From assembly GCF_002000055.1 (NCBI RefSeq), contig NZ_MVBD01000001.1, positions 1-64,000 of the forward strand: a stretch of 64,000 nt of DNA, in the 5' to 3' direction. The position numbers were made by a program, and so were the translations under genes. Numbering within the stretch: position 1 is the first letter of the stretch; every line of letters starts with the position of its first letter. Below are positions 17,312 to 25,932 of the stretch, in pieces. Source of the DNA: Marinicella sediminis (GTDB lineage Bacteria; Pseudomonadota; Gammaproteobacteria; Xanthomonadales; Marinicellaceae). The notes under the pieces were generated by a model. It was given only the letters and a program-made list of their open reading frames with translations. It did not search any database and was not told where the DNA came from.

Positions 17312-17662
17312 ATGGCCCATAAAGCGAAGATTTTTCAAAGGGTACCGGTAACACGTTTAAACAGCCGAATACCGGCTGAATATCATTGTCTGGTCAACCT
17401 TGCCAGGTTGAACAAGCCGGTTTACACCCTGGTGGTGTTTCCGGTGTCAGCCAACAACAGCCACACGATTGTGACCTCCGCCCTGTTGCAAAAAACGCTG
17501 CGCAAGCGACCTGATTGGGCAGATCCGGTGATTGTGTTGGCTCATGCTTTGACCGATGAAGCGGCCAGCATGATCAGAAATGATGCCGACGTGCTGGTGT
17601 TCACCCAAACTGATTTTTTCTGGACCGATGCCTCAGTCAGGCGGGTCAGTCAGCATGGTTGA
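17312..17662 (+). CDS. conserved-type protein of unknown function
   Basis: ATG 17312 is preceded by GGAG at a proper distance; in-frame starts at 17222 and 17300 are alternatives. The product of about 116 residues (MAHKAKIFQRVPVTRLNSRIP then ARLNKPVYTLVVFPVSANNSH and ADVLVFTQTDFFW) has an alpha/beta pattern with no recognised motif and no signal peptide. It lies 40 bases before a MAPEG gene on the same strand and could be co-transcribed with it. Confidence 0.5.
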   Translation: MAHKAKIFQRVPVTRLNSRIPAEYHCLVNLARLNKPVYTLVVFPVSANNSHTIVTSALLQKTLRKRPDWADPVIVLAHALTDEAASMIRNDADVLVFTQTDFFWTDASVRRVSQHG

Positions 17663-17702
17663 TGTGACAACAAATGTAATTGATCAGATGGAGGATTAAG
17701 TG

Positions 17703-18119
17703 ATGTATTCAAACACCATAATTGCCCTGTTGGGTTTCATTGGCTGGGCTTTGTGCCTGTTGCTGCTGATGGAAGTGATTCGCAGCTGGCTGGTTTTGAC
17801 CGGTCAGCGGGCTGCCAATGACTTCACCCCGGACAACGCCAACCTGTCAACATTCATGCAACGGCTGGCCAGGGCCCATGCCAATTGCGTGGAAGGTTTG
17901 CCGATCTTTGGTGGGTTATTACTGGTGGCAACCCTGACCGGACAGTCATCGGTCACCGATGGCACCGCGCTGATTTTTCTGGCAGCACGGATTGGACAGT
18001 CTGTGATTCATCTGACATCAGTCACTCCCTCAGCGGTCAAAGCTCGGTTCCTGTTTTTTACCGTGCAATTGATGTTCGCGGTTTTCTGGTGCTGGGGTTT
18101 ACTCATGGCAATGATTTGA
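17703..18119 (+). CDS. second MAPEG-family membrane protein
   Basis: 138 residues starting at ATG 17703 with GGAGG upstream. Four hydrophobic segments and MAPEG landmarks are visible: MEVIRSWLVLTGQRAANDFTPDNANLSTFMQRLARAHANCVEGLPIFGGLLL. The RAHANxxE motif matches the Asn/Glu of the family active region. It is not a close copy of the other MAPEG protein at 14.1 kb, so recent duplication is unlikely. The neighbours are two unknown small genes. Confidence 0.85.
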   Translation: MYSNTIIALLGFIGWALCLLLLMEVIRSWLVLTGQRAANDFTPDNANLSTFMQRLARAHANCVEGLPIFGGLLLVATLTGQSSVTDGTALIFLAARIGQSVIHLTSVTPSAVKARFLFFTVQLMFAVFWCWGLLMAMI

Positions 18120-18135
18120 GCCTGGGATGTGCTTG

Positions 18136-18621
18136 ATGAATGATCTGCGAAAATACCGGGGATTTATTGAAGTCACGCCTGGTGCTGTGATTGACGTGTT
18201 GAATAAGCAACAGTGTGAGGTCATCCGACTCGGTTGGAAAAAACAATATGCGCCGCGTGCAGAAGGCATGCGTTTATCACAAAATTTGTGGCATGTATTC
18301 AGCCATGGTGGCTTTCCATCCGTCAGTGGTTTGGCGGCAGATGATGCGTATCAGTCTGAATTATCAGACAAGTATGTGGTGATGGATGATCAGATGACTG
18401 CGGGCCTGGTGACTGATCAGCGACCTGACAACCTGGCATACCATGATGTCCACGTGTTTCCATTGAATCTGGCCTGGACCATGGCCTTCACCCATGAAGA
18501 CGGCAATCTGGGACCCTATTTTGCCAGGCACGAAAAATATGAAGCATTGTCGGCGGAGAACGCTGCACAGCTTGAAAAACAACAACAGATCAGGCGGGCC
18601 AGAGAAAACGGCTGGTTGTGA
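18136..18621 (+). CDS. uncharacterised protein, possibly DUF4275-like
   Basis: The 161-residue product starts at ATG 18136; an in-frame ATG three codons earlier is possible. It contains LSQNLWHVFSHGGFPSVSG, a pattern reminiscent of the DUF4275 WHVFSxG motif, followed by AYHDVHVFPLNLAWTMAFTHEDGNLGPYFARHEKY. Such proteins are soluble and of unknown function, sometimes close to immunity-like genes. It follows the MAPEG gene by 16 bases, suggesting one transcript. Confidence 0.5.
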   Translation: MNDLRKYRGFIEVTPGAVIDVLNKQQCEVIRLGWKKQYAPRAEGMRLSQNLWHVFSHGGFPSVSGLAADDAYQSELSDKYVVMDDQMTAGLVTDQRPDNLAYHDVHVFPLNLAWTMAFTHEDGNLGPYFARHEKYEALSAENAAQLEKQQQIRRARENGWL

Positions 18622-18641
18622 GACGGTTTATCAGCCCCGGA

Positions 18642-19004
18642 TCACTGCCATACAGTCAGCCCAACCCATAACAACAACCCGCTGGTGATGGTGATCATCA
18701 GGACGTTGAGAATGCGTTGAATCATCATTCCCCTGGCGTTTTCGGCCTGTGCTGTCAGCTGTCGCATCTGGTCTTCTGTCAACGGATCAAACACCACATG
18801 TTCTGGGTTCTCATACAACAGCCGGGCATCTTCATATTGATCATCCAGAACCACCCACAAACCGACATTCAGCGGTCCGGCGCCGATGGCGCCGAGGTTC
18901 CTGGTGTTGCGGTTGGCGATGTGGATCATGATCCCTTTGGCGCGCATCTGATGGGCCACCAGCTCTGCTTCGGTCAGGTCATCAAAGGTCTTGAATAATC
19001 GCAT
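18642..19004 (-). CDS. DUF2007-domain protein with C-terminal membrane helix
   Basis: 120 residues. The N-terminal half (MRLFKTFDDLTEAELVAHQMRAKGIMIHIANRNTRNLG, then GLWVVLDDQYEDARLLYEN) is the DUF2007 fold, related to the ACT-like GlnB-type ferredoxin fold and called a putative signal transducing domain. The last 25 residues form one membrane helix. It lies 51 bases downstream of the RND pump gene on the same strand and may be cotranscribed. ATG 19004 is preferred over the GTG just before it. Confidence 0.75.
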   Translation of the reverse strand: MRLFKTFDDLTEAELVAHQMRAKGIMIHIANRNTRNLGAIGAGPLNVGLWVVLDDQYEDARLLYENPEHVVFDPLTEDQMRQLTAQAENARGMMIQRILNVLMITITSGLLLWVGLTVWQ

Positions 19005-19057
19005 CACTTATACTGTATCAAGCTCAGCTGGTGCAAAACATGCACCACAAGTCAGAT

Positions 19058-22000
19058 TCAATGATGCTTCATAAACTGTCGGTACAAAACCGGAATCATA
19101 AACAAGGTCAGTAAACTGGAAAACGCCAGGCCAAACACGATGGATGATGCCACCGGACCCCACAACAAAGATTTGCCGCCCAATCCAGCGGCCAATGAGA
19201 ACAGTCCTGCAATGGTTGTGGTGGTGGTCATCAGGATGGGAATCACCCGCCTTCTGGCGGCATACACCGTGGCATGCAGCGGGCGTTTGCCGGATTGGAT
19301 TCGCTCGTTGGCAGCGGAAATCAATACAATGGCACCATTAACCGCAATACCGGTCAGTGCAATGATGCCATATAAGGTATACAGACTCAGTGGGTTGTTA
19401 GTGATGAACAAACCGAAGACCACGCCGGTGAACGCCATCGGCACCGTGACCATGATCAACAGCGGTTGGAAATAACTGCGCATTTCGGTGGCCAATATCA
19501 GGTAAATCAAACCCAGACCCAGAATGAACAAAGCGCCCATAGCCCCCAGGCTTTCATTGACATCATCCAGTTCACCGGAAAAATCCAGGTCGGTGTTGGG
19601 GTACTGGTTTTTCACCTGTTCCCAGGCAGCGACGATGTCGGCATTGATTTTCGTGGTGTTGGTCAATTCAGCATTGATTTCTGCCTCAATGGTGATGGCC
19701 CGCCGCAGGTTGTAGTGACGGATGGTGCTGCGACCTTTGTCGGTGCTCATGTGAAACAGGTTGGCAAAGGTGGTTTGTTCGCCGCCGGGGAGGGCCACCG
19801 GATCGTCCATGATCTCATCAATCGCCTGCAGGTTGCGTTTATGTGCCCGCACCCTGAGTTCAACTTTTTCACCTTCGTCACGCATCAGGGCCACGATTTC
19901 TCCGTCCAGGTGCAGTCTCAGCAAACGCGACACGGTTCCGGGATCCAGACCCAACCGGCGGATGTTCTGGTGGTTCAGACTCAACACCAGTTCGGAACGG
20001 CCAGGTACATCATTATCGGTGACATCCCGGGCGCCAACCACGCGGTTGGCGACGATGTCCTTGACTTCATCAGCTGCCAGGCGTAATTCAACAAAGTCAT
20101 CACTGCGTACTTTGACACTCACCGGTTTGCCGGCCGGTGGTCCGCCGGAAATTTCCAGGAATGAAATGATCGCATCACCGGGTGTGTTCACCAGGGTTTC
20201 CCGCATGGTTTCCACCACTTCAGCCACCGAACGCATGTCCCCTTCTTTGGGCATCATGGAAACCTGAATCTGACCATACTGATCACCAAAAAGGATTTCC
20301 AGCTCAGTAAACTTAATACCGGCCAAAGAAGTGATGGCACGGATTTCATCGTCCTCGACAAAGGTTCTTAAGCGTTTTTCAACTTCGATGGTCTGCGCCA
20401 GAGTTTGTTCCAGCGGTGTGTTGGAGGGCATGTCGACATTGACATAGAACAGGCGGAAAGGATCAAAAGTGAAAAATTCAGTTTTGACTTTCTCCTGTTG
20501 CATGATTTGAATGGCGCCAACAAAACACAGGAAACCAAAGACCATGATCACATAAGGACGGCGCATCATGAAGCACAATACCTGGGTGTATTTGGTGCGT
20601 AGTTTACGGGTCCAGTTATGACGCCAGTTGGTGGTTCTGACTTCCCCGTGGTGTAATATGTTCCTTACTGGACGGGTGGCAACCTGCCAGCCAGCCGCTG
20701 CATATTTTACGGGATTGTAGCGGCTGCGGATTTTTTTGGGTTTTGGATGGGTTTTGTTGCGTTCACTGCCAATCACATGAGCCGGTAAAATCCAGAAGGC
20801 TTCAATCAAACTGATCGCCAGGCCCAGGGTGACCACGAAGGGAATAACAAACATGAATTTGCCCAGAATACCAGGCAGCAACATCAAAGGCAGAAACGCT
20901 GCCATGGTGGTCAGTACCCCGGCGGTCACCGGCGCACCCACTTCCCGCAATGAGTCAATGGCTGCCTGCAGGGCGGTGGCGCCGCGCTGCATGCGATAGT
21001 AAATGGCTTCAACCACCACCACCGCATCATCCACCAGCATACCCAGCACGATCACGATACCCAACAACACCGAAACGTTCAAAGTGTTGCCAGTCATGTT
21101 CAGTACCCATAAAGTGCCAGTGATGGAAAACACAATGCCCAGGGTGACAAAGAAAGCGATTTTGAAGCCGAGGAACAACCAGCAAACAAACAACACCAAA
21201 ATCAAACCCAGGCCGGCATTGGTTTGCATGATGGACAGCGCAGCACGGGTTTGTATGGTTTGATCATCGGCCAGTACCAGCTGAATGCCAAGGCTTTCCA
21301 GTTGTTGATTTTTGCTGTCAATGTAGGCATTGATGCGATCCACCAGGTCCAGGGTATTGACCATTGATACCTTGGTGACTGCCATAGAAACGGCGGGCTT
21401 GCCTTGATAGGCTGCCAGTTGGGCGGCGTCCTCACGGCTGCGTGAAACCGTGGCTACATTGTCCAGAGTCACCGCGCTGACACCTGCCGCCGGCAATTGA
21501 ATCTGTGCCACCAGTTCGGGCTGATCGGTGGTGCCGGCCACCCGGATCAGCCATTCGTTACCTGCCACTTTGGCACTGCCCGCTGATACGTCACGGAAGG
21601 CACCACGCACGGCTTCGGCCAGTTGCGCGGCATTCAACCCGTGAGCGGCCAGCAGATCTGGATCAAATTCCACATGTAACTCTGGATCCTGTAAACCAGA
21701 TGGTGTGACCTGGTCGACCCCACGAATGCCTTCCAGATCTTCTTTGACTTTGCGGGCCTGTGAACGCAGGGTTTCGTCATCGGCCTGACCAGTAACGACT
21801 ACCAGGGCAGTGGGAAAACCATTGGAAGTGGTTAACTCAATGATCAGCGGATCATCAGCATCATCCGGTAATTCAGCACTGGCTTTGTTCTGAATTTCAC
21901 GACGCAGGTCATTGATGCGTTTATCGAAATTCCGTTCACCAATGTCCCGAAAGCGCACCAGGATATTAGACACCGATTCGCGTGAAGTGGAATTGGTGAA

Positions 22001-22231
22001 GCTGATGTCCTGGACGTTTTTGATGGCATCCTCCAGGGGGGATGTAACCAGTTTCTCAACATCTTCGGCGGATGCACCTGGTAAAACGGTACTGATGTTG
22101 ACCCAGTAAAAATTGATTTCCGGGTCTTGTTCTCTGGGCATGATGAAATAGGACATCAGACCCATGGCCACAACCACAGTGAACAGGATGTTTACCAGTG
22201 GGTGATTGGTGAGCAGTCTGGACAACATCAT
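19058..22231 (-). CDS. RND efflux transporter, inner-membrane pump subunit
   Basis: About 1057 residues with the AcrB/MexB architecture: one N-terminal helix, a large periplasmic domain, a helix bundle, and a repeat of this plan. Recognisable pieces are PLVNILFTVVVAMGLMSYFIMPREQDPEINFYWVNISTVLPGASAEDVEKLVT, the GMLVDDAVVVVEAIYYRM helix with the proton-relay Asp pair, and LTGIAVNGAIVLISAANERIQSGKRPLHATVYAARRRVIPILMTT in the second half. The pump drives substrate out with the proton gradient. A membrane fusion protein is encoded eight bases upstream. No outer-membrane TolC-like gene or regulator lies nearby, so the complex would use a shared channel. Substrate unknown. Confidence 0.93.
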   Translation of the reverse strand: MMLSRLLTNHPLVNILFTVVVAMGLMSYFIMPREQDPEINFYWVNISTVLPGASAEDVEKLVTSPLEDAIKNVQDISFTNSTSRESVSNILVRFRDIGERNFDKRINDLRREIQNKASAELPDDADDPLIIELTTSNGFPTALVVVTGQADDETLRSQARKVKEDLEGIRGVDQVTPSGLQDPELHVEFDPDLLAAHGLNAAQLAEAVRGAFRDVSAGSAKVAGNEWLIRVAGTTDQPELVAQIQLPAAGVSAVTLDNVATVSRSREDAAQLAAYQGKPAVSMAVTKVSMVNTLDLVDRINAYIDSKNQQLESLGIQLVLADDQTIQTRAALSIMQTNAGLGLILVLFVCWLFLGFKIAFFVTLGIVFSITGTLWVLNMTGNTLNVSVLLGIVIVLGMLVDDAVVVVEAIYYRMQRGATALQAAIDSLREVGAPVTAGVLTTMAAFLPLMLLPGILGKFMFVIPFVVTLGLAISLIEAFWILPAHVIGSERNKTHPKPKKIRSRYNPVKYAAAGWQVATRPVRNILHHGEVRTTNWRHNWTRKLRTKYTQVLCFMMRRPYVIMVFGFLCFVGAIQIMQQEKVKTEFFTFDPFRLFYVNVDMPSNTPLEQTLAQTIEVEKRLRTFVEDDEIRAITSLAGIKFTELEILFGDQYGQIQVSMMPKEGDMRSVAEVVETMRETLVNTPGDAIISFLEISGGPPAGKPVSVKVRSDDFVELRLAADEVKDIVANRVVGARDVTDNDVPGRSELVLSLNHQNIRRLGLDPGTVSRLLRLHLDGEIVALMRDEGEKVELRVRAHKRNLQAIDEIMDDPVALPGGEQTTFANLFHMSTDKGRSTIRHYNLRRAITIEAEINAELTNTTKINADIVAAWEQVKNQYPNTDLDFSGELDDVNESLGAMGALFILGLGLIYLILATEMRSYFQPLLIMVTVPMAFTGVVFGLFITNNPLSLYTLYGIIALTGIAVNGAIVLISAANERIQSGKRPLHATVYAARRRVIPILMTTTTTIAGLFSLAAGLGGKSLLWGPVASSIVFGLAFSSLLTLFMIPVLYRQFMKHH

Positions 22232-22238
22232 CAATACC

Positions 22239-23231
22239 TCACTTTACCCGAATGGCTTGTTGATCCTGTAAGCGTTCGCGCCCACCGATGATGACCTGCC
22301 AGTCAGGTACCTCATTCAACGGTACCGGCCGGCCTTCCTGGGCTCCGGCTAAAGGCTGAAAGCGGGCCACTTCACCTTCGGCCAGAAATACCCCCAATTG
22401 ACCCTCACGTTTAACCACCAGGTCGGCAGGTAATAACCGGCCTTTGAGGATCCAGACCAGTTCGCCGGTCAGGCCAATTTGGACTGACTCAGAGGAGCTG
22501 AATCGTGCGGTTTGGACACCGGCCAAATCATCAATCACGGGTGACAATTGCAACAGCTTTACGGGTGTTACCTGCTGTTGCTGAACAAACATCAGTTGAT
22601 CCGCGTTGGGCAGTTCAGCGGCCAGATGGCTGGGTATTTTGGCCACGATTTGCGGTTCGCTGGTTTGTACCAAAGACAGCATGGGAGCGCCCACAGACAA
22701 CCATTGACCTAATTGTGCCTGCCGGTCACTGACCACACCCTCAAAGGGTGCCAGGATACGGGTTTTGCTGAGGTTCCTGACGGCCACTTTCTGGGCTATC
22801 CTGAGGCTTTGCAAATCGGCTTTCAACACGGCCACATCGGTCTCTCTGGACAACAGGTCGTCGGCAGAGATGTATTGACTTTGATTCAATTGATTGGCGC
22901 GTTCCAGACGCAGTTCGGCCTGCGTCAGGCGTGCCCTGGCAGCCTGTAAATTGGCTTGGGCCTGTTCCAGTTGTAATTGGAGGTCTGTGTCATCCAGGCT
23001 GATCAGTAGCTGGTCTTTACTGATCGGGTCACCACTGTCCGCGTGAATGGCTTTTACCACCGCATTGACTTCCGCAGACAGGGTACTGGCATTGCGAGCA
23101 GTGACTTCGGCATTGGCCGTCAGCCGGCGCTCGATAACCACATCCTGTAATGACTGCGTGGTGACTGGAACAGGTGGGTTGTTTTGGGCCTGTACCGACA
23201 GGCTGAAAAGAATTAAAAACAGTTTTTTCAT
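22239..23231 (-). CDS. RND efflux periplasmic adaptor (membrane fusion protein)
   Basis: 330 residues from ATG 23231 with AGGAA upstream; a longer frame from 23249 is rejected. A signal peptide (MKKLFLILFSLSVQA) is followed by the adaptor layout: barrel-sandwich hybrid halves (VNAVVKAIHADSGDPISKDQLLISLDDTDLQLQLEQAQANLQAARARL and ILAPFEGVVSDRQAQLGQWLSVGAPMLSLV) flanking a long alpha hairpin. It links the inner-membrane pump encoded next to an outer-membrane channel. There is no lipobox. Confidence 0.92.
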   Translation of the reverse strand: MKKLFLILFSLSVQAQNNPPVPVTTQSLQDVVIERRLTANAEVTARNASTLSAEVNAVVKAIHADSGDPISKDQLLISLDDTDLQLQLEQAQANLQAARARLTQAELRLERANQLNQSQYISADDLLSRETDVAVLKADLQSLRIAQKVAVRNLSKTRILAPFEGVVSDRQAQLGQWLSVGAPMLSLVQTSEPQIVAKIPSHLAAELPNADQLMFVQQQQVTPVKLLQLSPVIDDLAGVQTARFSSSESVQIGLTGELVWILKGRLLPADLVVKREGQLGVFLAEGEVARFQPLAGAQEGRPVPLNEVPDWQVIIGGRERLQDQQAIRVK

Positions 23232-23361
23232 GACAATTCCTGATGACATGCAAGATACATTTTAGGGCTGACAGCTGATGATGTTTGGTGACAACCGGTG
23301 GCTGATTCCAGGCTGTATTTTAGCGGATTTGCTGTGACATTATGTTAAGCAAAACACTTTT

Positions 23362-24522
23362 TTAGCTGGCTGCTTTCAGCTGCAAGCGATTACGGCCCTT
23401 TTTCTTTGCGGTATACAAAGCCTGGTCAGCGGTTTTGATGGTTTCATCCGCATTGGCTTTGTGGATCGAATCTGTCAGCCCGATGGAAATTGTCACTTGT
23501 ACGGTTTTTGGTTTCTGGTTTTTCCGCCGGTTAACCACAAAAGGCGTGTCAGCAACAGCATCAATCACCGCTTGTAAATGGTCTTTGATTTCTTTGGCAC
23601 TGTGGTTGTTGAACACGATGGTGAATTCCTCACCACCATAACGGTAGGCTTTGCCACCACCGGTCACCTGATTGATTTTAGCGGCAATCATACGCAGTAC
23701 ATCATCCCCCACATCATGACCATAGTTGTCGTTGAATTTTTTGAAATGATCCACATCAACCATCGCCAGCGCATAGATACCCAGGCTGCGCTGTAGTTTT
23801 TCCTGTAAAGCACGGCGACCTGGCAGGCCGGTTAATTCATCCACATAAGCCAGATGCCAGGATTTCTGCAGCGCGCTGAATAAGAAACACAACAGGCCTG
23901 CAAACTGAGTCATGTCCCGGGCCGAATCGGGCACATGGAACAACACCGCCAACAGCAACAGCCCCAGTAAACTGTCAAATGTCCGTCGTCTTTGTTGTTT
24001 GATGAACCACAGCAGCAACAGCATGAATACCATCAACCACAGCAGTAATGACCATTGATTCAAAGATGTCCAGCGAAACCAGTTTGGTGGTAGCCATTGT
24101 GGATTCAGCCAACCAGCCACCAAATCCGGATAACGCAATTGCAAACCATAAGCCACCGCAGAGATACCCAGAACCACCAAATGAGTCAACCACCCTGCAA
24201 AACTCAGTAAACCTCTTTCACTGATCAATCCCAGCAAAGCCAGGATCACACAGCACGCACTCCAAAGTAACCACAACTGGGCCTCTGTCATGCCCTGAGT
24301 CCATCCCGGCAGCAGATATGCCAGCCAGCAAACCCAGGTCAGATAAAACAAACCACCCTGGTTGTAATACATGGCTACCAGCGTCAGGGTGGCCAGCAGC
24401 AGGTATGGCATCATCGGTAAAGCCTGTTGCAGAGGTTGAGGTATTTGGGCGATGAACAGCTGAGCCACCACAGCGAACACGCTGATGATCAATGGCGGGA
24501 TGATGGCTTTATATGGGTTCAA
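23362..24522 (-). CDS. membrane-bound diguanylate cyclase (GGDEF protein)
   Basis: 386 residues. Six or more hydrophobic segments fill the first 200 residues, without a recognised sensor domain. The C-terminal GGDEF domain (about 210-380) has LTGLPGRRALQEKL, MVDVDHFKKFNDNYGHDVGDDVLRMIA and the active-site loop RYGGEEF, so it should make cyclic di-GMP. The inhibitory I-site (RxxD before GGEEF) is absent: GGGKAYRYGGEEF lies there instead. Start is TTG 24522; no ATG precedes the first helix. It is read in the same direction as the RND genes but 130 bp before them. Confidence 0.88.
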   Translation of the reverse strand: MNPYKAIIPPLIISVFAVVAQLFIAQIPQPLQQALPMMPYLLLATLTLVAMYYNQGGLFYLTWVCWLAYLLPGWTQGMTEAQLWLLWSACCVILALLGLISERGLLSFAGWLTHLVVLGISAVAYGLQLRYPDLVAGWLNPQWLPPNWFRWTSLNQWSLLLWLMVFMLLLLWFIKQQRRRTFDSLLGLLLLAVLFHVPDSARDMTQFAGLLCFLFSALQKSWHLAYVDELTGLPGRRALQEKLQRSLGIYALAMVDVDHFKKFNDNYGHDVGDDVLRMIAAKINQVTGGGKAYRYGGEEFTIVFNNHSAKEIKDHLQAVIDAVADTPFVVNRRKNQKPKTVQVTISIGLTDSIHKANADETIKTADQALYTAKKKGRNRLQLKAAS

Positions 24523-24613
24523 TAAATGCGGAGTTGTCAGGTAAATCAGCTATGATAAACACAGCGTGACAAAAATGCTATGATAAGTATGCAGCTGAGT
24601 GGAGGATTGTGTC

Positions 24614-25117
24614 ATGGGTAAAGCATCATCAGACTTAACCGGTGGGTGTGGTTGTGGGCAGGTTCGGTATGAATTAACCAACAACCCGCTGTTTGTGCAC
24701 TGTTGTCATTGTACCTGGTGTCAGCGAGAATCCGGCTCGGCATTTGCCCTCAACGCATTGATTGAAACGACTGAAGTTAACATCACAGCCGGTCAGCCAG
24801 TGTTGGTCAAGACACCCAGCGAGAGTGGTCAAGGACAGCTGATGGCCCGCTGTCCGGATTGTCAACTGGCTCTGTGGAGTCATTATGGTGGACGCAACAC
24901 CCTGATCAGCTTCATCAGAGTGGGTACCCTTGATCACCCGGCTTTGGCTCCGCCAGATATTCACATTTATACCAGGTCTCAACAACCCTGGCTATCCATA
25001 CCAGAAACGGCGATTCAATGTGAAGGGTATTACCGGCGTGATGAGCATTGGCCGGCAGACAGTCTGCAACGCTTTTACTCAGTGATCAGACAATGGCAGC
25101 AGGAAAACCCGTCATGA
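24614..25117 (+). CDS. GFA-family protein (glutathione-dependent formaldehyde-activating enzyme-like)
   Basis: 167 residues from ATG 24614 after GGAGGAT. The zinc ligands of the family are present: GGCGCGQVRYEL, HCCHCTWCQRESGSAF and RCPDCQLALWSHYG. The structure is CENP-V/GFA type; true formaldehyde activation has been questioned for most members. It begins a three-gene run with a cupin and an acetyltransferase (ATGA overlap with the next gene), so it is part of a small detoxification-like operon. Confidence 0.87.
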   Translation: MGKASSDLTGGCGCGQVRYELTNNPLFVHCCHCTWCQRESGSAFALNALIETTEVNITAGQPVLVKTPSESGQGQLMARCPDCQLALWSHYGGRNTLISFIRVGTLDHPALAPPDIHIYTRSQQPWLSIPETAIQCEGYYRRDEHWPADSLQRFYSVIRQWQQENPS

Positions 25118-25443
25118 GTCGGCAAAGGATGACCATTTCTGGTGCCTTACAACAGTTGGACAAGCATGATCAGCCCTTCTTGGAATTGTTCAGTCACGGA
25201 TCGCTGGTGGTGGAAATGTATCAGCCTGATGGTATTGATCACCAACAACCACACAGTCGAGATGAGTTGTATGTGGTGGCCCAGGGAACAGGTTGGTTCA
25301 TCAATGGTGTTGATCGTCAACCTGTTGAACCAGGCGAAGTGTTGTTTGTTCCAGCCGGGGTGAAACATCGGTTTGAGGATTTTTCCGATGATTTTGCTAC
25401 CTGGGTGATGTTTTATGGACCCGAAGGCGGGGAAGAACCATAA
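25114..25443 (+). CDS. cupin-domain protein
   Basis: 109 residues starting at ATG 25114 inside the previous stop (ATGA). The small beta barrel shows the two cupin motifs: PHSRDELYVVAQGTGWFINGVDRQ (HxxxxE-type metal site) and PGEVLFVPAGVKHRFEDFSDD. No fused domain is present. Function cannot be read from the sequence; such stand-alone cupins are often metal-binding isomerases or oxygenases. It is followed at 11 bases by the AAC(6')-like gene. Confidence 0.85.
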   Translation: MSRQRMTISGALQQLDKHDQPFLELFSHGSLVVEMYQPDGIDHQQPHSRDELYVVAQGTGWFINGVDRQPVEPGEVLFVPAGVKHRFEDFSDDFATWVMFYGPEGGEEP

Positions 25444-25454
25444 ACAGCGAGGGC

Positions 25455-25904
25455 TTGCACATCCGTGAAGTCATGGCAGCGGACCTGGCCGGCTGGGCGC
25501 GGTTGCGTGGCCAATTGTGGCCGGCTGATGCGGCACAGCATATCAATGAACTCAATCAGTATTTTACAGGGCAATCAGTAGACATCATCAAGGCCTATGT
25601 GCTGGTGGATGACAACAGACAGGTACAGGGGTTCATGGAGCTGAACATTCGTAATTTCGCTGAAGGCAGTCGGTCCCCTCAGGTGCCTTATGTGGAAGCC
25701 TGGTATGTCAGTCCGGTGTATCAGGGACAGGGCTGGGGCAAACAATTCATGCACAAGGCTGAACAATGGGCTTTGAAAATGGGGCATCATGAATTGGCCA
25801 GCGACACCGAAATAAGTAATCAACTCAGCATCAACATACACAAGCATTTAGGCTTTGTAGAAACCGAACGCATTGTGTGTTTGCTGAAACAATTGAAACC
25901 CTGA
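25455..25904 (+). CDS. GNAT acetyltransferase resembling chromosomal aminoglycoside 6'-N-acetyltransferases
   Basis: 149 residues starting at TTG 25455. This start restores the first strand (HIREVMAADLAGWARLRGQLWP) that family members have; the ATG six codons later would remove it. Motif A is present (EAWYVSPVYQGQGWGKQFMHKAEQWA). The C-terminal part ASDTEISNQLSINIHKHLGFVETERIV closely follows the pattern of AAC(6') enzymes, which acetylate aminoglycosides. Many intrinsic AAC(6')-like proteins have other natural substrates, so resistance is only a possibility. Confidence 0.72.
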   Translation: MHIREVMAADLAGWARLRGQLWPADAAQHINELNQYFTGQSVDIIKAYVLVDDNRQVQGFMELNIRNFAEGSRSPQVPYVEAWYVSPVYQGQGWGKQFMHKAEQWALKMGHHELASDTEISNQLSINIHKHLGFVETERIVCLLKQLKP

Positions 25905-25932
25905 TTATTCAGGTAAAAACCAAGAGGAAGTT

